A stretch of DNA of 64,000 nucleotides from positions 1 to 64,000 of the forward strand of contig JARVGH010000005.1 of the NCBI GenBank assembly GCA_029762755.1, in the 5' to 3' direction. The notes below the pieces were generated by a model. It made no database searches. It was not told the origin of the DNA and saw only the letters and a program-made list of their open reading frames with translations. Shown here in pieces: positions 37,241-45,821 of this stretch. Position numbers and translations under genes: made by a program. The stretch's first letter is position 1. Every line of letters starts with the position of its first letter. Source of the DNA: Candidatus Bathyarchaeum tardum. Its GTDB lineage: Archaea > Thermoproteota > Bathyarchaeia > Bathyarchaeales > Bathyarchaeaceae.

Positions 37241-38422
37241 TTAAGAAACATAATTCGCATCCAGCAATCGCTGATACATAACCATAAGCTTCTTTTCCAT
37301 TAATCTCCAACTATATTTTCTTTCGAAAGCACGACGTCCATTAAGCCCCAATTTTTTTCTAAGAGCAGGATCATTTTTTAGAAGTAATATCTGTTCCCTT
37401 ACACTCTTCGAGTTATATTCAACAATTAGTCCACAATCTATCTCTTCAACCAAATCTTCACAAACATTTGTTATTACAGGAATTCCAAGCATCATCGCTT
37501 CAAATAACTTATTGGGACTGGCAACACAGTTTATTGGCACGGACGGATCATATAAAATAGGTATAATATCAGCAGTAGCCTGCAACTTTAAAGCGCTGTC
37601 ATATCCTAATAGGCCGATGTGTTTAATGTTTGGGTTTTGCAAAATTGGTTCAATTGACTCTTTGTCGGCTCTTCCAGCTAAGATTAAACGAACACCCTTG
37701 AGGTCATGTAGTGCTTCATCAAGTAGAAATAACCCTCGATCTGATGCTAAACTTCCAGCATAAACTAGATGTAAATTATCTTTTTCAGATGAGACTTTGT
37801 CAGATTTATTTAAATAATAATTATCACTAGGAGAATTGTAAATTATTTCAACAAAATTTGGTTTATTGTCGCTAAAGGTTAATAAACGATCGTCAGAGAC
37901 AGTTACTAATGCGTCTGATTTGCTAGACAATAAATTTTCAAGTTTGTCAATGAATGTGTATATTGTATAGTGTTTTTGTGGAACGAAAGCCATCGCAAAC
38001 CGATCAAAGCTATCAAATAATAGTTTCGTAGAGAAAATTTTCCGATAAACATAACATGGTATCAAAGAATCAAGGTCACATGCATGAACAACACGTGGTT
38101 TATAGGTAATAAGATTAATAAATACCCAAATCCAAAACAAGGGATATAAACTTAAAAGTGAAAAACGACCATAAGGTGCCTTTAATTTTAAACGTTTAAT
38201 CCACAATTTATTGTTAATCACTTCTTCTGCTTCATTAATCATTTCACGATCCCATCCTAGTATAATCACTGAGTATTTCTTCGATAATGACTGAGAAATC
38301 TTAATCACTCGCGGATCATAAGTAATTGGATTTGATCTAATTATTACAGTATCAAAGTTCAATATCAAACCACACATGCGAAATAATTTCTGAACAAGAA
38401 ACAATTTTTGTGAATTATACAT
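37241..38422 (-). CDS. Family 4 glycosyltransferase
   Basis: A 393-residue GT-B enzyme. IRSNPITYDPRVIKISQSL near the N-terminus is a signature of the Wbp/Pel-type GT4 group, and VVHACDLDSLIPCYVYRKIF a typical acceptor-domain strand. The donor domain has LHLVYAGSLASDRGLFLL and VASPNKLFEAMMLGIPVIT (about 325-343). Several Met codons precede the conserved core; MCGLILNFDTVIIRSNP (from about residue 17) is a possible internal start. It is preceded by a 276-base AT-rich gap, so it likely begins the transcript of the three GT4 genes. Confidence 0.85.
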   Translation of the reverse strand: MYNSQKLFLVQKLFRMCGLILNFDTVIIRSNPITYDPRVIKISQSLSKKYSVIILGWDREMINEAEEVINNKLWIKRLKLKAPYGRFSLLSLYPLFWIWVFINLITYKPRVVHACDLDSLIPCYVYRKIFSTKLLFDSFDRFAMAFVPQKHYTIYTFIDKLENLLSSKSDALVTVSDDRLLTFSDNKPNFVEIIYNSPSDNYYLNKSDKVSSEKDNLHLVYAGSLASDRGLFLLDEALHDLKGVRLILAGRADKESIEPILQNPNIKHIGLLGYDSALKLQATADIIPILYDPSVPINCVASPNKLFEAMMLGIPVITNVCEDLVEEIDCGLIVEYNSKSVREQILLLKNDPALRKKLGLNGRRAFERKYSWRLMEKKLMVMYQRLLDANYVS

Positions 38423-38698
38423 TTAATTTAAGTCTTATTTAAATCTCGATCCTAGAAATAGTAAAACGAATTTAAATTAATAGCATAATCAAAAAAGCAA
38501 TAAATGACTTGAATTTTAATAGTTTACACCTTAAATTGAAACCATTTGTTCAAACGCTATTGAAGAACAAGCAACGTTGATCAATATCTTTCTTTTTTCA
38601 AGAATTAAATGTTTAATAAATTTAGATGTAGAAAACCTTAACAATTAATACCACTTTAATAGCCGAGATTATTGTAATTAACAATCTCTTTTGTTGTT

Positions 38699-39655
38699 TT
38701 AATCATTCTTTGTCTTCACCTTTTGAAAAGTAAGTAAACCTCGCCAAAAACCCATCGCATAGAATAAGTGCTCAATAAAGTAAACAATTGGAACAGTTAA
38801 TGTGTATATACAACCTTTTTTATGTAAACTTACATTAATTCCGTGTGCTAATAAAAGAATAACGTAAAAAATTATTCCACCGATAAGAATCCACGGTGTA
38901 ACCAACAAAGACATGAGCATGAAAACAGCAATTAAGGCAGGAATACACTGCAAATTCCATAATCTCAACTTTCCTCTTCCCTGTCCAAACTGATACATTC
39001 GATTGGCAAAAGATTTCAATCCTCTGTCTTGATCGTGAACAACTATTGCATCAGGGGTATACAACAATTCACCCATTTTGGAAAGCCGTTTGTTTAACTC
39101 AGTCTCCTCGTTAATAGAAAGGGAAATGTTAAACCCACCGATTTTTATTAAATTCTCTCGCTTAAACATACTATTACAACCACTTATACTCTTCACAATT
39201 TTTTTTTCTTTAAAAATTCTCCCTTGTACTGAATTTCCACTTCCCAGAAAAGTATCAGTGATATATGCAATTGATTTTTTCCAAACCCCTTCACCTATGT
39301 TCTTTATGCTACCCCCGACACCTACAAAATGACCGTCAAAGTGTATAACCAAGTTTTCCAACCAATCTTTTTCAGGTATACAATCAGCATCTGTAAATGC
39401 AATAAAATCTCCTCTTGCATTTTCTAACCCTACTTGTCTTGCTCCACCAATAGTACAATAATCTTCGTAAACAATCTTCACTGGAAATTTCAATACATTT
39501 TCAACCGTTTTATCACTGGAATGCCCATCAACAACTATAACTTCTAAAGGGGGACAACTTTGTGAAAAAACTGCTTCGAGGCATCGAGTAATAGTTTTCT
39601 CTGCATTCTTAACCGGAATAACTACAGAGATACCCGAATTTCTTACACCCTTCAT
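38699..39655 (-). CDS. Family 2 glycosyltransferase, membrane-associated
   Basis: A 318-residue GT2 enzyme. ISVVIPVKNAEKTITRCLEA begins the GT-A fold, VVDGHSSDKTVENVL and DFIAFTDADCIPEKDWLENL (the DxD, about residue 92) follow, and GCNSMFKRENLIKIGGF is the acceptor-side motif. Two hydrophobic segments (about 239-273, IAVFMLMSLLVTPWILIGGI and beyond) anchor the C-terminus. It lies 57 bases downstream of wecB and is the last gene of the operon-like set 44858-38699. It would add one sugar in lipid-linked glycan assembly. Confidence 0.85.
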   Translation of the reverse strand: MKGVRNSGISVVIPVKNAEKTITRCLEAVFSQSCPPLEVIVVDGHSSDKTVENVLKFPVKIVYEDYCTIGGARQVGLENARGDFIAFTDADCIPEKDWLENLVIHFDGHFVGVGGSIKNIGEGVWKKSIAYITDTFLGSGNSVQGRIFKEKKIVKSISGCNSMFKRENLIKIGGFNISLSINEETELNKRLSKMGELLYTPDAIVVHDQDRGLKSFANRMYQFGQGRGKLRLWNLQCIPALIAVFMLMSLLVTPWILIGGIIFYVILLLAHGINVSLHKKGCIYTLTVPIVYFIEHLFYAMGFWRGLLTFQKVKTKND

Positions 39656-39712
39656 TATATCAATTATTATTATTCATCTTTTTTTATCTATATGTGACAA
39701 TAATTAAGCTTT

Positions 39713-40792
39713 TCACTCAAAGTATTCCCTTAATATTTGTATAATCTGTTTTCCTGATGAGCCATCCCCCAAAGGATTAACCCAATTTCTTGAGACTTTC
39801 ATCATTTTTTCAATCATTTCAAGCACCCTTTCTGGGGAAGTTCCAGCTAAAATATTTGAGCCCACTTTAATTGTTTCAGGTCTTTCAGTGTTTTCACGAA
39901 GAGTAACACAGGGAACCTTCAAAATACATGTTTCTTCTTGCACTCCACCAGAATCTGTGAGAACCAATCTAGCTTGACTTTCCAGATACAAGAAACTCAG
40001 ATAATCTAAAGGGTCTACGCATCTGATACCATCTAAACCAATCCCAAAGTTCTTCAAACATTTTCTAGTTCGCGGATGAATTGGATAAACTAATTCTAAT
40101 CCTAACAAAAACTTAATTTCTTGTAAACTCTTCACAATTGAAGCTATTTTTTCTTTACGGTCAACATTTTCTTGGCGATGAAGAGTAACCAAAAAATAAT
40201 TCTTTTCCTTTAACCCCAACTTATCTAAAATCTCAAAACTATCCTTAGAAAGTTCCAAATTTTGATTTACCGCATCCACGACAGTGTTGCCTGTAACAAA
40301 GATTTTCTCTTCAGGTATTCCCTCATTAAGCAAACATTTTTTTGAAAATTCAGTGGGAGCAAAAAGCAAATCCGATGTATGATCAGCAACAACTCGATTA
40401 ATTTCTTCAGGCATGCTACGATCAAAACTCCTTAGACCTGCTTCCACATGCCCCACAGGAACATTAAGTTTAGAAGCAGCTAAAGCTCCAGCAAGAACCG
40501 TGTTAGTGTCCCCTTGCACCAAAACAACATCAGGAATTTCTTTAAGCAAAATTTTTTCTATTCCAGTCAACATTTTTCCAGTCTGCTTTCCATGCGATCC
40601 TGAACCCACATCCAAATTATATTTGGCACCTGGCAATCTTAATTGCTCAAAAAACACTTGATCCATACTATAAGAATAATGCTGACCTGAATGCAAGACA
40701 AAATAATTTAACCCTGAACGGTCCAATTCCCGAATAATTGGAGACATCTTAATTATTTCTGGGCGTGTCCCTAAAACAATGGCTATCTTCAA
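39713..40792 (-). CDS. wecB: UDP-N-acetylglucosamine 2-epimerase (non-hydrolysing)
   Basis: A 359-residue protein with all marks of the WecB family. The N-terminus has VLGTRPEIIKMSPIIREL, VGHVEAGLRSFDRSMPEEIN carries the catalytic region, and LTDSGGVQEETCILKVPCVTL is split across residues 279-299. NTERPETIKVGSN closes the UDP-binding site. It interconverts UDP-GlcNAc and UDP-ManNAc in the cytosol, feeding the wecC dehydrogenase (25032-26357). It begins 7 bases after the TIGR04076-type gene and is clearly cotranscribed with the glycosylation genes upstream. The coding strand holds one copy of the ACTCTTCGTG word (39895-39904). Confidence 0.9.
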   Translation of the reverse strand: MKIAIVLGTRPEIIKMSPIIRELDRSGLNYFVLHSGQHYSYSMDQVFFEQLRLPGAKYNLDVGSGSHGKQTGKMLTGIEKILLKEIPDVVLVQGDTNTVLAGALAASKLNVPVGHVEAGLRSFDRSMPEEINRVVADHTSDLLFAPTEFSKKCLLNEGIPEEKIFVTGNTVVDAVNQNLELSKDSFEILDKLGLKEKNYFLVTLHRQENVDRKEKIASIVKSLQEIKFLLGLELVYPIHPRTRKCLKNFGIGLDGIRCVDPLDYLSFLYLESQARLVLTDSGGVQEETCILKVPCVTLRENTERPETIKVGSNILAGTSPERVLEMIEKMMKVSRNWVNPLGDGSSGKQIIQILREYFE

Positions 40793-40799
40793 TCAGAAA

Positions 40800-41099
40800 T
40801 TAATCCTTGTTTAATTTTCGAATTTTAAAAATCACTGTACCACCATCAGTATAGGGTTGACCTGGGTCAACACATTGAAGATAAGCATTCTTGTTATCAC
40901 CAGGTTTTGTTAAACCCAACCTTACAGGATCAGCTCCTGCTTCTAATATCAAAACATAATGTAAGATAGTAGACAAAGCATGAGTACACAATGCATCCGT
41001 ATTATCCAATGCTATCTTGGGATCATCAACAATTATTTTATCTCCAACTTTATGAACCGGACATTTACCCCGTATCTCGTGAACAGTAATTTCTAACAA
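40800..41099 (-). CDS. TIGR04076-family small protein
   Basis: A 99-residue protein resembling the TIGR04076 family: an N-terminal ITVHEIRGKCPVHKVGDKII strand pair with the typical G-x-C-x-x-x-H-K-x-G-D, a central DALCTHALSTILHYVLILEA helix, and CVDPGQPYTDGGTVIFKI at the end. Conserved Cys and His residues suggest metal or cofactor binding. The biochemical role is unknown. It lies between the Dpm1-like GT2 and wecB with spacers of 17 and 7 bases, so its expression is tied to glycan synthesis here. Confidence 0.7.
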   Translation of the reverse strand: MLEITVHEIRGKCPVHKVGDKIIVDDPKIALDNTDALCTHALSTILHYVLILEAGADPVRLGLTKPGDNKNAYLQCVDPGQPYTDGGTVIFKIRKLNKD

Positions 41100-41116
41100 T
41101 GATTAACTAACCTATC

Positions 41117-42058
41117 TTAATGTCCATTCCTTTCTGTATGCCTTGCAAGGGCGTAAAGAGTAATTGAGGTAAACACCATAAACATCCCTATCATAACAAA
41201 TCCCATGGCAGCCAACGCAATATTAGTGACAATGCGGTTCTCTTCCACGAAGAGCTTAAGCATCCATGCTCCAAAACCAGTTCCCGTGACAAGAAAAATC
41301 AACCCTGGAACACCAAGCATCGTTAACGGTCTTTCTTCAACAATCATGCGAATAATAGACATGAGCACACTTACTGCATGAGTGATTGGATTTTGAGTGG
41401 AAGTGCGCCCCAAATTATCATATTTGCATCCTGCAGAAACTTCAACAATTGTTAAATCTTGTTTTTTTGCTTTGATTACAAGCTCTGCGCTTGCTCCCAT
41501 GCCGTTTTCTTGCAAATTTATTTCAGTAATTGCTTTTCGACCATATGCTCTAAAACCGCATTGGCCATCTCCAAGTTTATGATTAGATGCAACACCGGTT
41601 AATCGGGTAAGAACTTTAACTCCTAAACTTCGATACCTTGATGCTCCGTTTTTATGTGGCTCAAGAAAACGAGAACCTAAAACAACATCAGCTGTATCCT
41701 CTAACAAGGGTTTTATTAAATTTGGAATTTCATTGGGGTCATGTTGTCCATCTCCATCAAAAGTTACTAAGACATCTGCGTCAAGTTCTCTTGCCATGGT
41801 CAGGAGACTCTTCGTGGCTGCACCATATCCTAAATTCTTTTCATGCTGTATAACATCTGCTCCCATGCGTTCTGCAATTTCAGCGGTACAATCGTTGGAT
41901 CCATCGTCACAAACTAACACTACATCTACATACTTTTGAGCTTCCAAAACAAGCCTGGCTATTGTATTCTCTTCGTTGTATGCTGGAATACCTGCAACAA
42001 CTAAAGCTTTAGCCTCAGCAGAAAAAACTGATTCACTTTTTTGTTTAATCGAAGTCAA
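41117..42058 (-). CDS. Dolichyl-phosphate glucose/mannose synthase-like GT2 with membrane tail
   Basis: A 313-residue GT2 enzyme. VVAGIPAYNEENTIARLVLE, VCDDGSNDCTAEIAERMGAD and LVTFDGDGQHDPNEIPNLIK (DxD near residue 100) define the Dpm1/DPG family. After about residue 225 comes a basic loop and two transmembrane helices (LGVPGLIFLVTGTGFGAWML, then IALAAMGFVMIGMFMVFTSI), as in archaeal AglJ/AglD-type enzymes. It would charge dolichyl phosphate with a sugar on the cytosolic face. It is 17 bases downstream of the polytopic gene and upstream of the TIGR04076 gene. Two ACTCTTCGTG-type words fall inside it (41247, 41807). Confidence 0.85.
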   Translation of the reverse strand: MTSIKQKSESVFSAEAKALVVAGIPAYNEENTIARLVLEAQKYVDVVLVCDDGSNDCTAEIAERMGADVIQHEKNLGYGAATKSLLTMARELDADVLVTFDGDGQHDPNEIPNLIKPLLEDTADVVLGSRFLEPHKNGASRYRSLGVKVLTRLTGVASNHKLGDGQCGFRAYGRKAITEINLQENGMGASAELVIKAKKQDLTIVEVSAGCKYDNLGRTSTQNPITHAVSVLMSIIRMIVEERPLTMLGVPGLIFLVTGTGFGAWMLKLFVEENRIVTNIALAAMGFVMIGMFMVFTSITLYALARHTERNGH

Positions 42059-42075
42059 CTAACCATTCAACCCCC

Positions 42076-43629
42076 TTATGCTAATTTGTAAACTGAAATT
42101 CGTCCATAATCTTGAACAGAACTCCAATTGTTTTGTACTCGCAAATTGTACCATCCAATGTCTTGGTTCCACCAAACAAAATATACTGAATCGTAACCAT
42201 CAGCTAATGCTTGATTTTTTGCTCCTTCTAAATCAAAATCAAACAAGTAACCCCGATAATTTTGGTTAAGATATAACATGGTCCACATGTCAAAAACGTC
42301 ATGAACAAGCAACGAAGAGTCACTGTCCATGTTTTCATTTAACCAATTGTACGCTTCAATGACACCTTGCACATCTTGAAGGGGAACCGAACTACTTTGC
42401 ATCGTAGACGGAACATACTTGAAAGTGCCTCCCCAACCAATAATTCCATATTTTCCTTCTACTAAAGGAAAAACCATAAACAAACCCCCTACAATTATTG
42501 AACCTAAAACCAAACCTGCAGCAACTTTTTTGGTTAACTTGAACTTTCCAGTAAATCTACTAAAAGTAACACCCTTAAGACTCTTCGTGATTTTCCATAA
42601 ACCGTTTGCTGCAAAAAAACTCAAAGGATAAATCAACAAAATCATCCATCTGGCCCACAAAAACAAAGCAGCAAAAGGCACAACTAAGCAACCTACTCCT
42701 CCAACTAACAAAATAAAACTCCAAGAAGATAACACTCTGTCTTTGAAATAACCCACAGCTACTAAGGGTAAAAGCAAAGCATATAGCAAAACAAAAAGGG
42801 ATGCTACATCAAAAAACAAACTAAAATATGAACTATAAAACTCAATGGGAGTATTCACATTAAGATAATCAGTCAAAAAAAACAATCCACCGGGATGAGC
42901 AAAATTTGCATCATTAAAATAAACCAAATTAGGATTCAAAGGAATAGCAAAAGGAGAAATCCAAAAGAAATTGCCCATAAACAAGAGCACTGCAGGAAGA
43001 ATCGCCACGAAGAGTCTGTAAGGAATTTTCTCTTTTCGGTAAACACTCATCGCTAGCATTCCAAAAACTATGAAAAACAATGAAGCCATGGCCAGTTCGT
43101 GACCCCAAACAGTGAATAAACTCAAAACTGAAAGGGCAACTAAACCTTTCCAGCTTACATCTTTTCTTATTAACGGAAGAGCAAACAACAAAACCATGAC
43201 ACCAAAAACGTTACGATAAAACTGCCAACTAACAGTCAAAGCGGCTAACTGAAAACTGAATAACACTGCAACTAGCAGACTCTTCGTGGAACTCCAGTTG
43301 AAACGTTTCCAGGCTACAAAATACATTCCAGCACAAGTTCCCCCATACAACAAAGGAGCAAAAACCTTCAAAATCATAAACGGATCAGCCTGAGTCAGGT
43401 TACCTAAAGCAACTAAAATTCCATAAACTAGCCAAGAATTAACTAGATCACTGCCCACACTAAAAACTACACCCTGCTCTATTCTGGAAGCATAATAGAT
43501 AGTATCCCATCCTATAGGATAAGGAAAACTCAAAATTTCAGGAATTAAACGAACAACAAAACCTACCAAAAAAGCAATCAAAATCACTTTCTTGTGGCCT
43601 AACTGATCTAACTTTTCTTCAATATTCAC
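42076..43629 (-). CDS. STT3-like / GT-C polytopic membrane protein
   Basis: About 517 residues from the GTG at 43629, which overlaps the TGA of the upstream gene by four bases (GTGA). Longer readings start inside that gene and are unlikely. The protein has about eleven membrane helices. The first outer loop contains SFPYPIGWDTIYYASRIEQG, an acidic loop in the position of the metal-binding loop of GT-C enzymes. The C-terminal soluble part reads AYNWLNENMDSDSSLLVHDV and DSVYFVWWNQDIGWYN, reminiscent of archaeal oligosaccharyltransferase-like proteins, though a canonical WWDYG was not seen. It likely moves a dolichol-linked sugar. Three ACTCTTCGTG words occur here. Confidence 0.65.
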   Translation of the reverse strand: MNIEEKLDQLGHKKVILIAFLVGFVVRLIPEILSFPYPIGWDTIYYASRIEQGVVFSVGSDLVNSWLVYGILVALGNLTQADPFMILKVFAPLLYGGTCAGMYFVAWKRFNWSSTKSLLVAVLFSFQLAALTVSWQFYRNVFGVMVLLFALPLIRKDVSWKGLVALSVLSLFTVWGHELAMASLFFIVFGMLAMSVYRKEKIPYRLFVAILPAVLLFMGNFFWISPFAIPLNPNLVYFNDANFAHPGGLFFLTDYLNVNTPIEFYSSYFSLFFDVASLFVLLYALLLPLVAVGYFKDRVLSSWSFILLVGGVGCLVVPFAALFLWARWMILLIYPLSFFAANGLWKITKSLKGVTFSRFTGKFKLTKKVAAGLVLGSIIVGGLFMVFPLVEGKYGIIGWGGTFKYVPSTMQSSSVPLQDVQGVIEAYNWLNENMDSDSSLLVHDVFDMWTMLYLNQNYRGYLFDFDLEGAKNQALADGYDSVYFVWWNQDIGWYNLRVQNNWSSVQDYGRISVYKLA

Positions 43630-44858
43630 GCTAATACCATTTCGGTTTGTTTTCCAGACTTTGCTGTTCTTACCCAATTTCTTGGCCTGCGAAAAACCAA
43701 CTGAAACAATGCATAAGCTGCAATGAAAGTTTGAAGCATCCAATACAAGTAAATGAAAGGCAACCACAATATGCTCTTAAAATTATGAGGCTTACTTACA
43801 CAAATCAAGCCTATACCTACTAAAACTAAAGTTGCAGTAATCAAAAAAGACGAAACAGCAGTTGCAAAAACAGAATCTAGTGGCAAAGGAACAAAACTGC
43901 TAATCAAAGCCAAAAAATAACCCATTAAACCTGAAGCGATGATAAAAGACCCCATAAGCGTAACTTCAGCATCAAGTTTCATCCAACTGGGCTTTTTCAT
44001 TAATTTACCATACTGCACAGCAACTTCCATGCAGCCCCGGAACCAGCGAACCCTTTGATTAAAAAAGCCCTTTACACTAGCAGGATTTTCTTGCCAACTA
44101 CAAATATCGTGAGCATACCTAACTTTGTAGCCATGATTAGTCAAATTAGCTGCTAATTCCATGTCTTCACTTAAACTGGAACCATCCCAGCCCCCAACTT
44201 TTAACAACACATCTTTGCGAACAAAATAGCAACTACCCGTTATGGCCACAAACAAGCCTAAAGCATCTTTTCCCCGTAGATAACTTTCATACCAAAGGGC
44301 ATTTTCGTAGCTTACAAACTTGGTTAACATGTTCTCTTCTTTATTCAAACAACACTGCCTGCCCTGCACAGCCCCTATAGACTCTTCGTCAAAATGGTTA
44401 ACTGCTTTAACCAAACAATCAGGAGCTGGAACATTATCAGCATCAAAAACAGCTACAATTTCTCCTTTAACAAAATTTAGAGCATAATTAAGAGCAGAAG
44501 GTTTACCTTTGCTTACAGGATTTTTTATCACCCTAACTTGATCTGGATAATTTTTTTCAAACTCTTCACAAATAAACACCGTACCATCAATGGACCCATC
44601 CTCAACTACTACAACCTCAAACTTGTCTTGGGGATAATCTAGCTTCATTAAACTGTCCAAACATCGACCAATAACTGACCCCTCATTTTTAGCAGGAACA
44701 ATAACAGAAACAAAAGGCAAACTATCTACATGAGACTCTTCGTGAAAAACTTTAACCTTCTTTTTTGCCCTACGAAGCCCAGTAGCCACTATCGGTAAAT
44801 TATAAAAAGTCCAACCATACAAAACTGCCATAAAAACTGCAGCCAAATATTGAATCAA
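43626..44858 (-). CDS. Family 2 glycosyltransferase, cellulose/hyaluronan-synthase-like
   Basis: A 410-residue membrane GT2. One N-terminal helix precedes the catalytic domain: VSVIVPAKNEGSVIGRCLDS, VVEDGSIDGTVFICEEF, VAVFDADNVPAPDCLVKA (DxD), then LSEDMELAANL (TED-like) and the FFNQRVRWFRGCMEVAV block, equivalent to the Q-x-x-R-W signature of processive enzymes. Two to three helices follow (LMGSFIIASGLMGYFLALIS and others). It may polymerise or elongate a glycan and extrude it. It opens the operon-like set and is translationally coupled to the STT3-like gene. It carries two variants of the ACTCTTCGTG word (44381, 44735). Confidence 0.85.
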   Translation of the reverse strand: MIQYLAAVFMAVLYGWTFYNLPIVATGLRRAKKKVKVFHEESHVDSLPFVSVIVPAKNEGSVIGRCLDSLMKLDYPQDKFEVVVVEDGSIDGTVFICEEFEKNYPDQVRVIKNPVSKGKPSALNYALNFVKGEIVAVFDADNVPAPDCLVKAVNHFDEESIGAVQGRQCCLNKEENMLTKFVSYENALWYESYLRGKDALGLFVAITGSCYFVRKDVLLKVGGWDGSSLSEDMELAANLTNHGYKVRYAHDICSWQENPASVKGFFNQRVRWFRGCMEVAVQYGKLMKKPSWMKLDAEVTLMGSFIIASGLMGYFLALISSFVPLPLDSVFATAVSSFLITATLVLVGIGLICVSKPHNFKSILWLPFIYLYWMLQTFIAAYALFQLVFRRPRNWVRTAKSGKQTEMVLA

Positions 44859-44920
44859 ATCTAATCGTACCCAAACTTTACTAAAAACAGTACATAACCG
44901 CTAAAATAAAAACCTTGCAA

Positions 44921-45307
44921 CTACCTACTCAACTCTCCAAGATTGTTTATGACCAAAAACTGCATAAAACCAACATCTTCAGCCCACGCCTTTGCAGTCT
45001 TATAGCCCCACCTTTGGGCAACTTCTGAAACCCGTTTAGCCATTTCTTGCCCCTTAGTTTTGACAAGACGATAAACGGGACTCTCTAAAGCCTCAAACAA
45101 CAAATCTACTAGCCGAGAAACCACTTTGGCTAACAAAAAACTGCGAACCCTTTGAACAACACTGATGGTCAAATTTAGAAGCATGCGCTCTTTTTGCCTC
45201 AGCACCCTAAACCAGCAACCTTTTCGAACTGCCTTCAGCTTTAACTTAGCCAAATTTTCCCTAGTAAGAGAAAAAAATTTAGTTGAAACAATATTTTTAC
45301 TTGACAT
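44921..45307 (-). CDS. Conserved small basic helical protein, function unknown
   Basis: About 128 residues from the ATG at 45307; an upstream Met three codons earlier is possible. It is strongly basic and helical: TRENLAKLKLKAVRKGCWFR, then RVRSFLLAKVVSRLVDLLFEAL, split over residues 54-75, and SEVAQRWGYKTAKAWAEDVG. There is no signal peptide or membrane helix. I do not recognise a family. It precedes the glycosylation operon by 62 bases on the same strand and may be its first gene. A nucleic-acid-binding role would suit the charge but is speculation. Confidence 0.6.
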   Translation of the reverse strand: MSSKNIVSTKFFSLTRENLAKLKLKAVRKGCWFRVLRQKERMLLNLTISVVQRVRSFLLAKVVSRLVDLLFEALESPVYRLVKTKGQEMAKRVSEVAQRWGYKTAKAWAEDVGFMQFLVINNLGELSR

Positions 45308-45572
45308 AATCAACAAACCTTTTTTCCTTGACTAGCAATACTCGATAAACCTCAGAACAATAACAGATGCCTCATTTGGCATATATATTGGTTTTCAACA
45401 TAAAATAATTAAACAATTCAAAATCCGAACTTGAATAGAATTGAAAAAATATGAAGATATATGCCACAATATTATAACAAAAATTAACCCACACACAATA
45501 AATATACAAATTTTCTAGTTTAATCCTCTACTTTCTATTGCTCTAAACACATAACCCAAACCTAAGTTTTCA

Positions 45573-45758
45573 ATGCAAAAACAAAAGGTAAGCCAACTAA
45601 AAACCAAAATTCTAACTACTACTATCCCAGATAAAGGAATCTTGGTTGGGCTTGTACCCCAGCACCCAGTTAACAACAAATTTTGGATATCTCACAGTGA
45701 AATCAAAAAAAACTGGAATTTACCCGTGCAGAACAAACATCAAAGCCAAAAAAAATAA
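45573..45758 (+). pseudogene. Truncated member of the HPVNNKFWIS small-protein family
   Basis: The 61-codon frame ends ILVGLVPQHPVNNKFWISHS and then NLPVQNKHQSQKK. The same peptide and the same DNA (identical 20-base stretch at 45674-45693) recur at 54321-54570 on the other strand, where the protein continues some 45 residues beyond VQNKHQ. Here the frame stops just after that point, so this copy is C-terminally truncated. The family is unknown to me. Surrounding bases hold no other gene. Confidence 0.5.
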
Positions 45759-45821
45759 GCTAACCCCCATCAAAAATAAAGTTAAAATAACTGCCCCCGT
45801 TAGTATCTCATTGGTGCAAAT

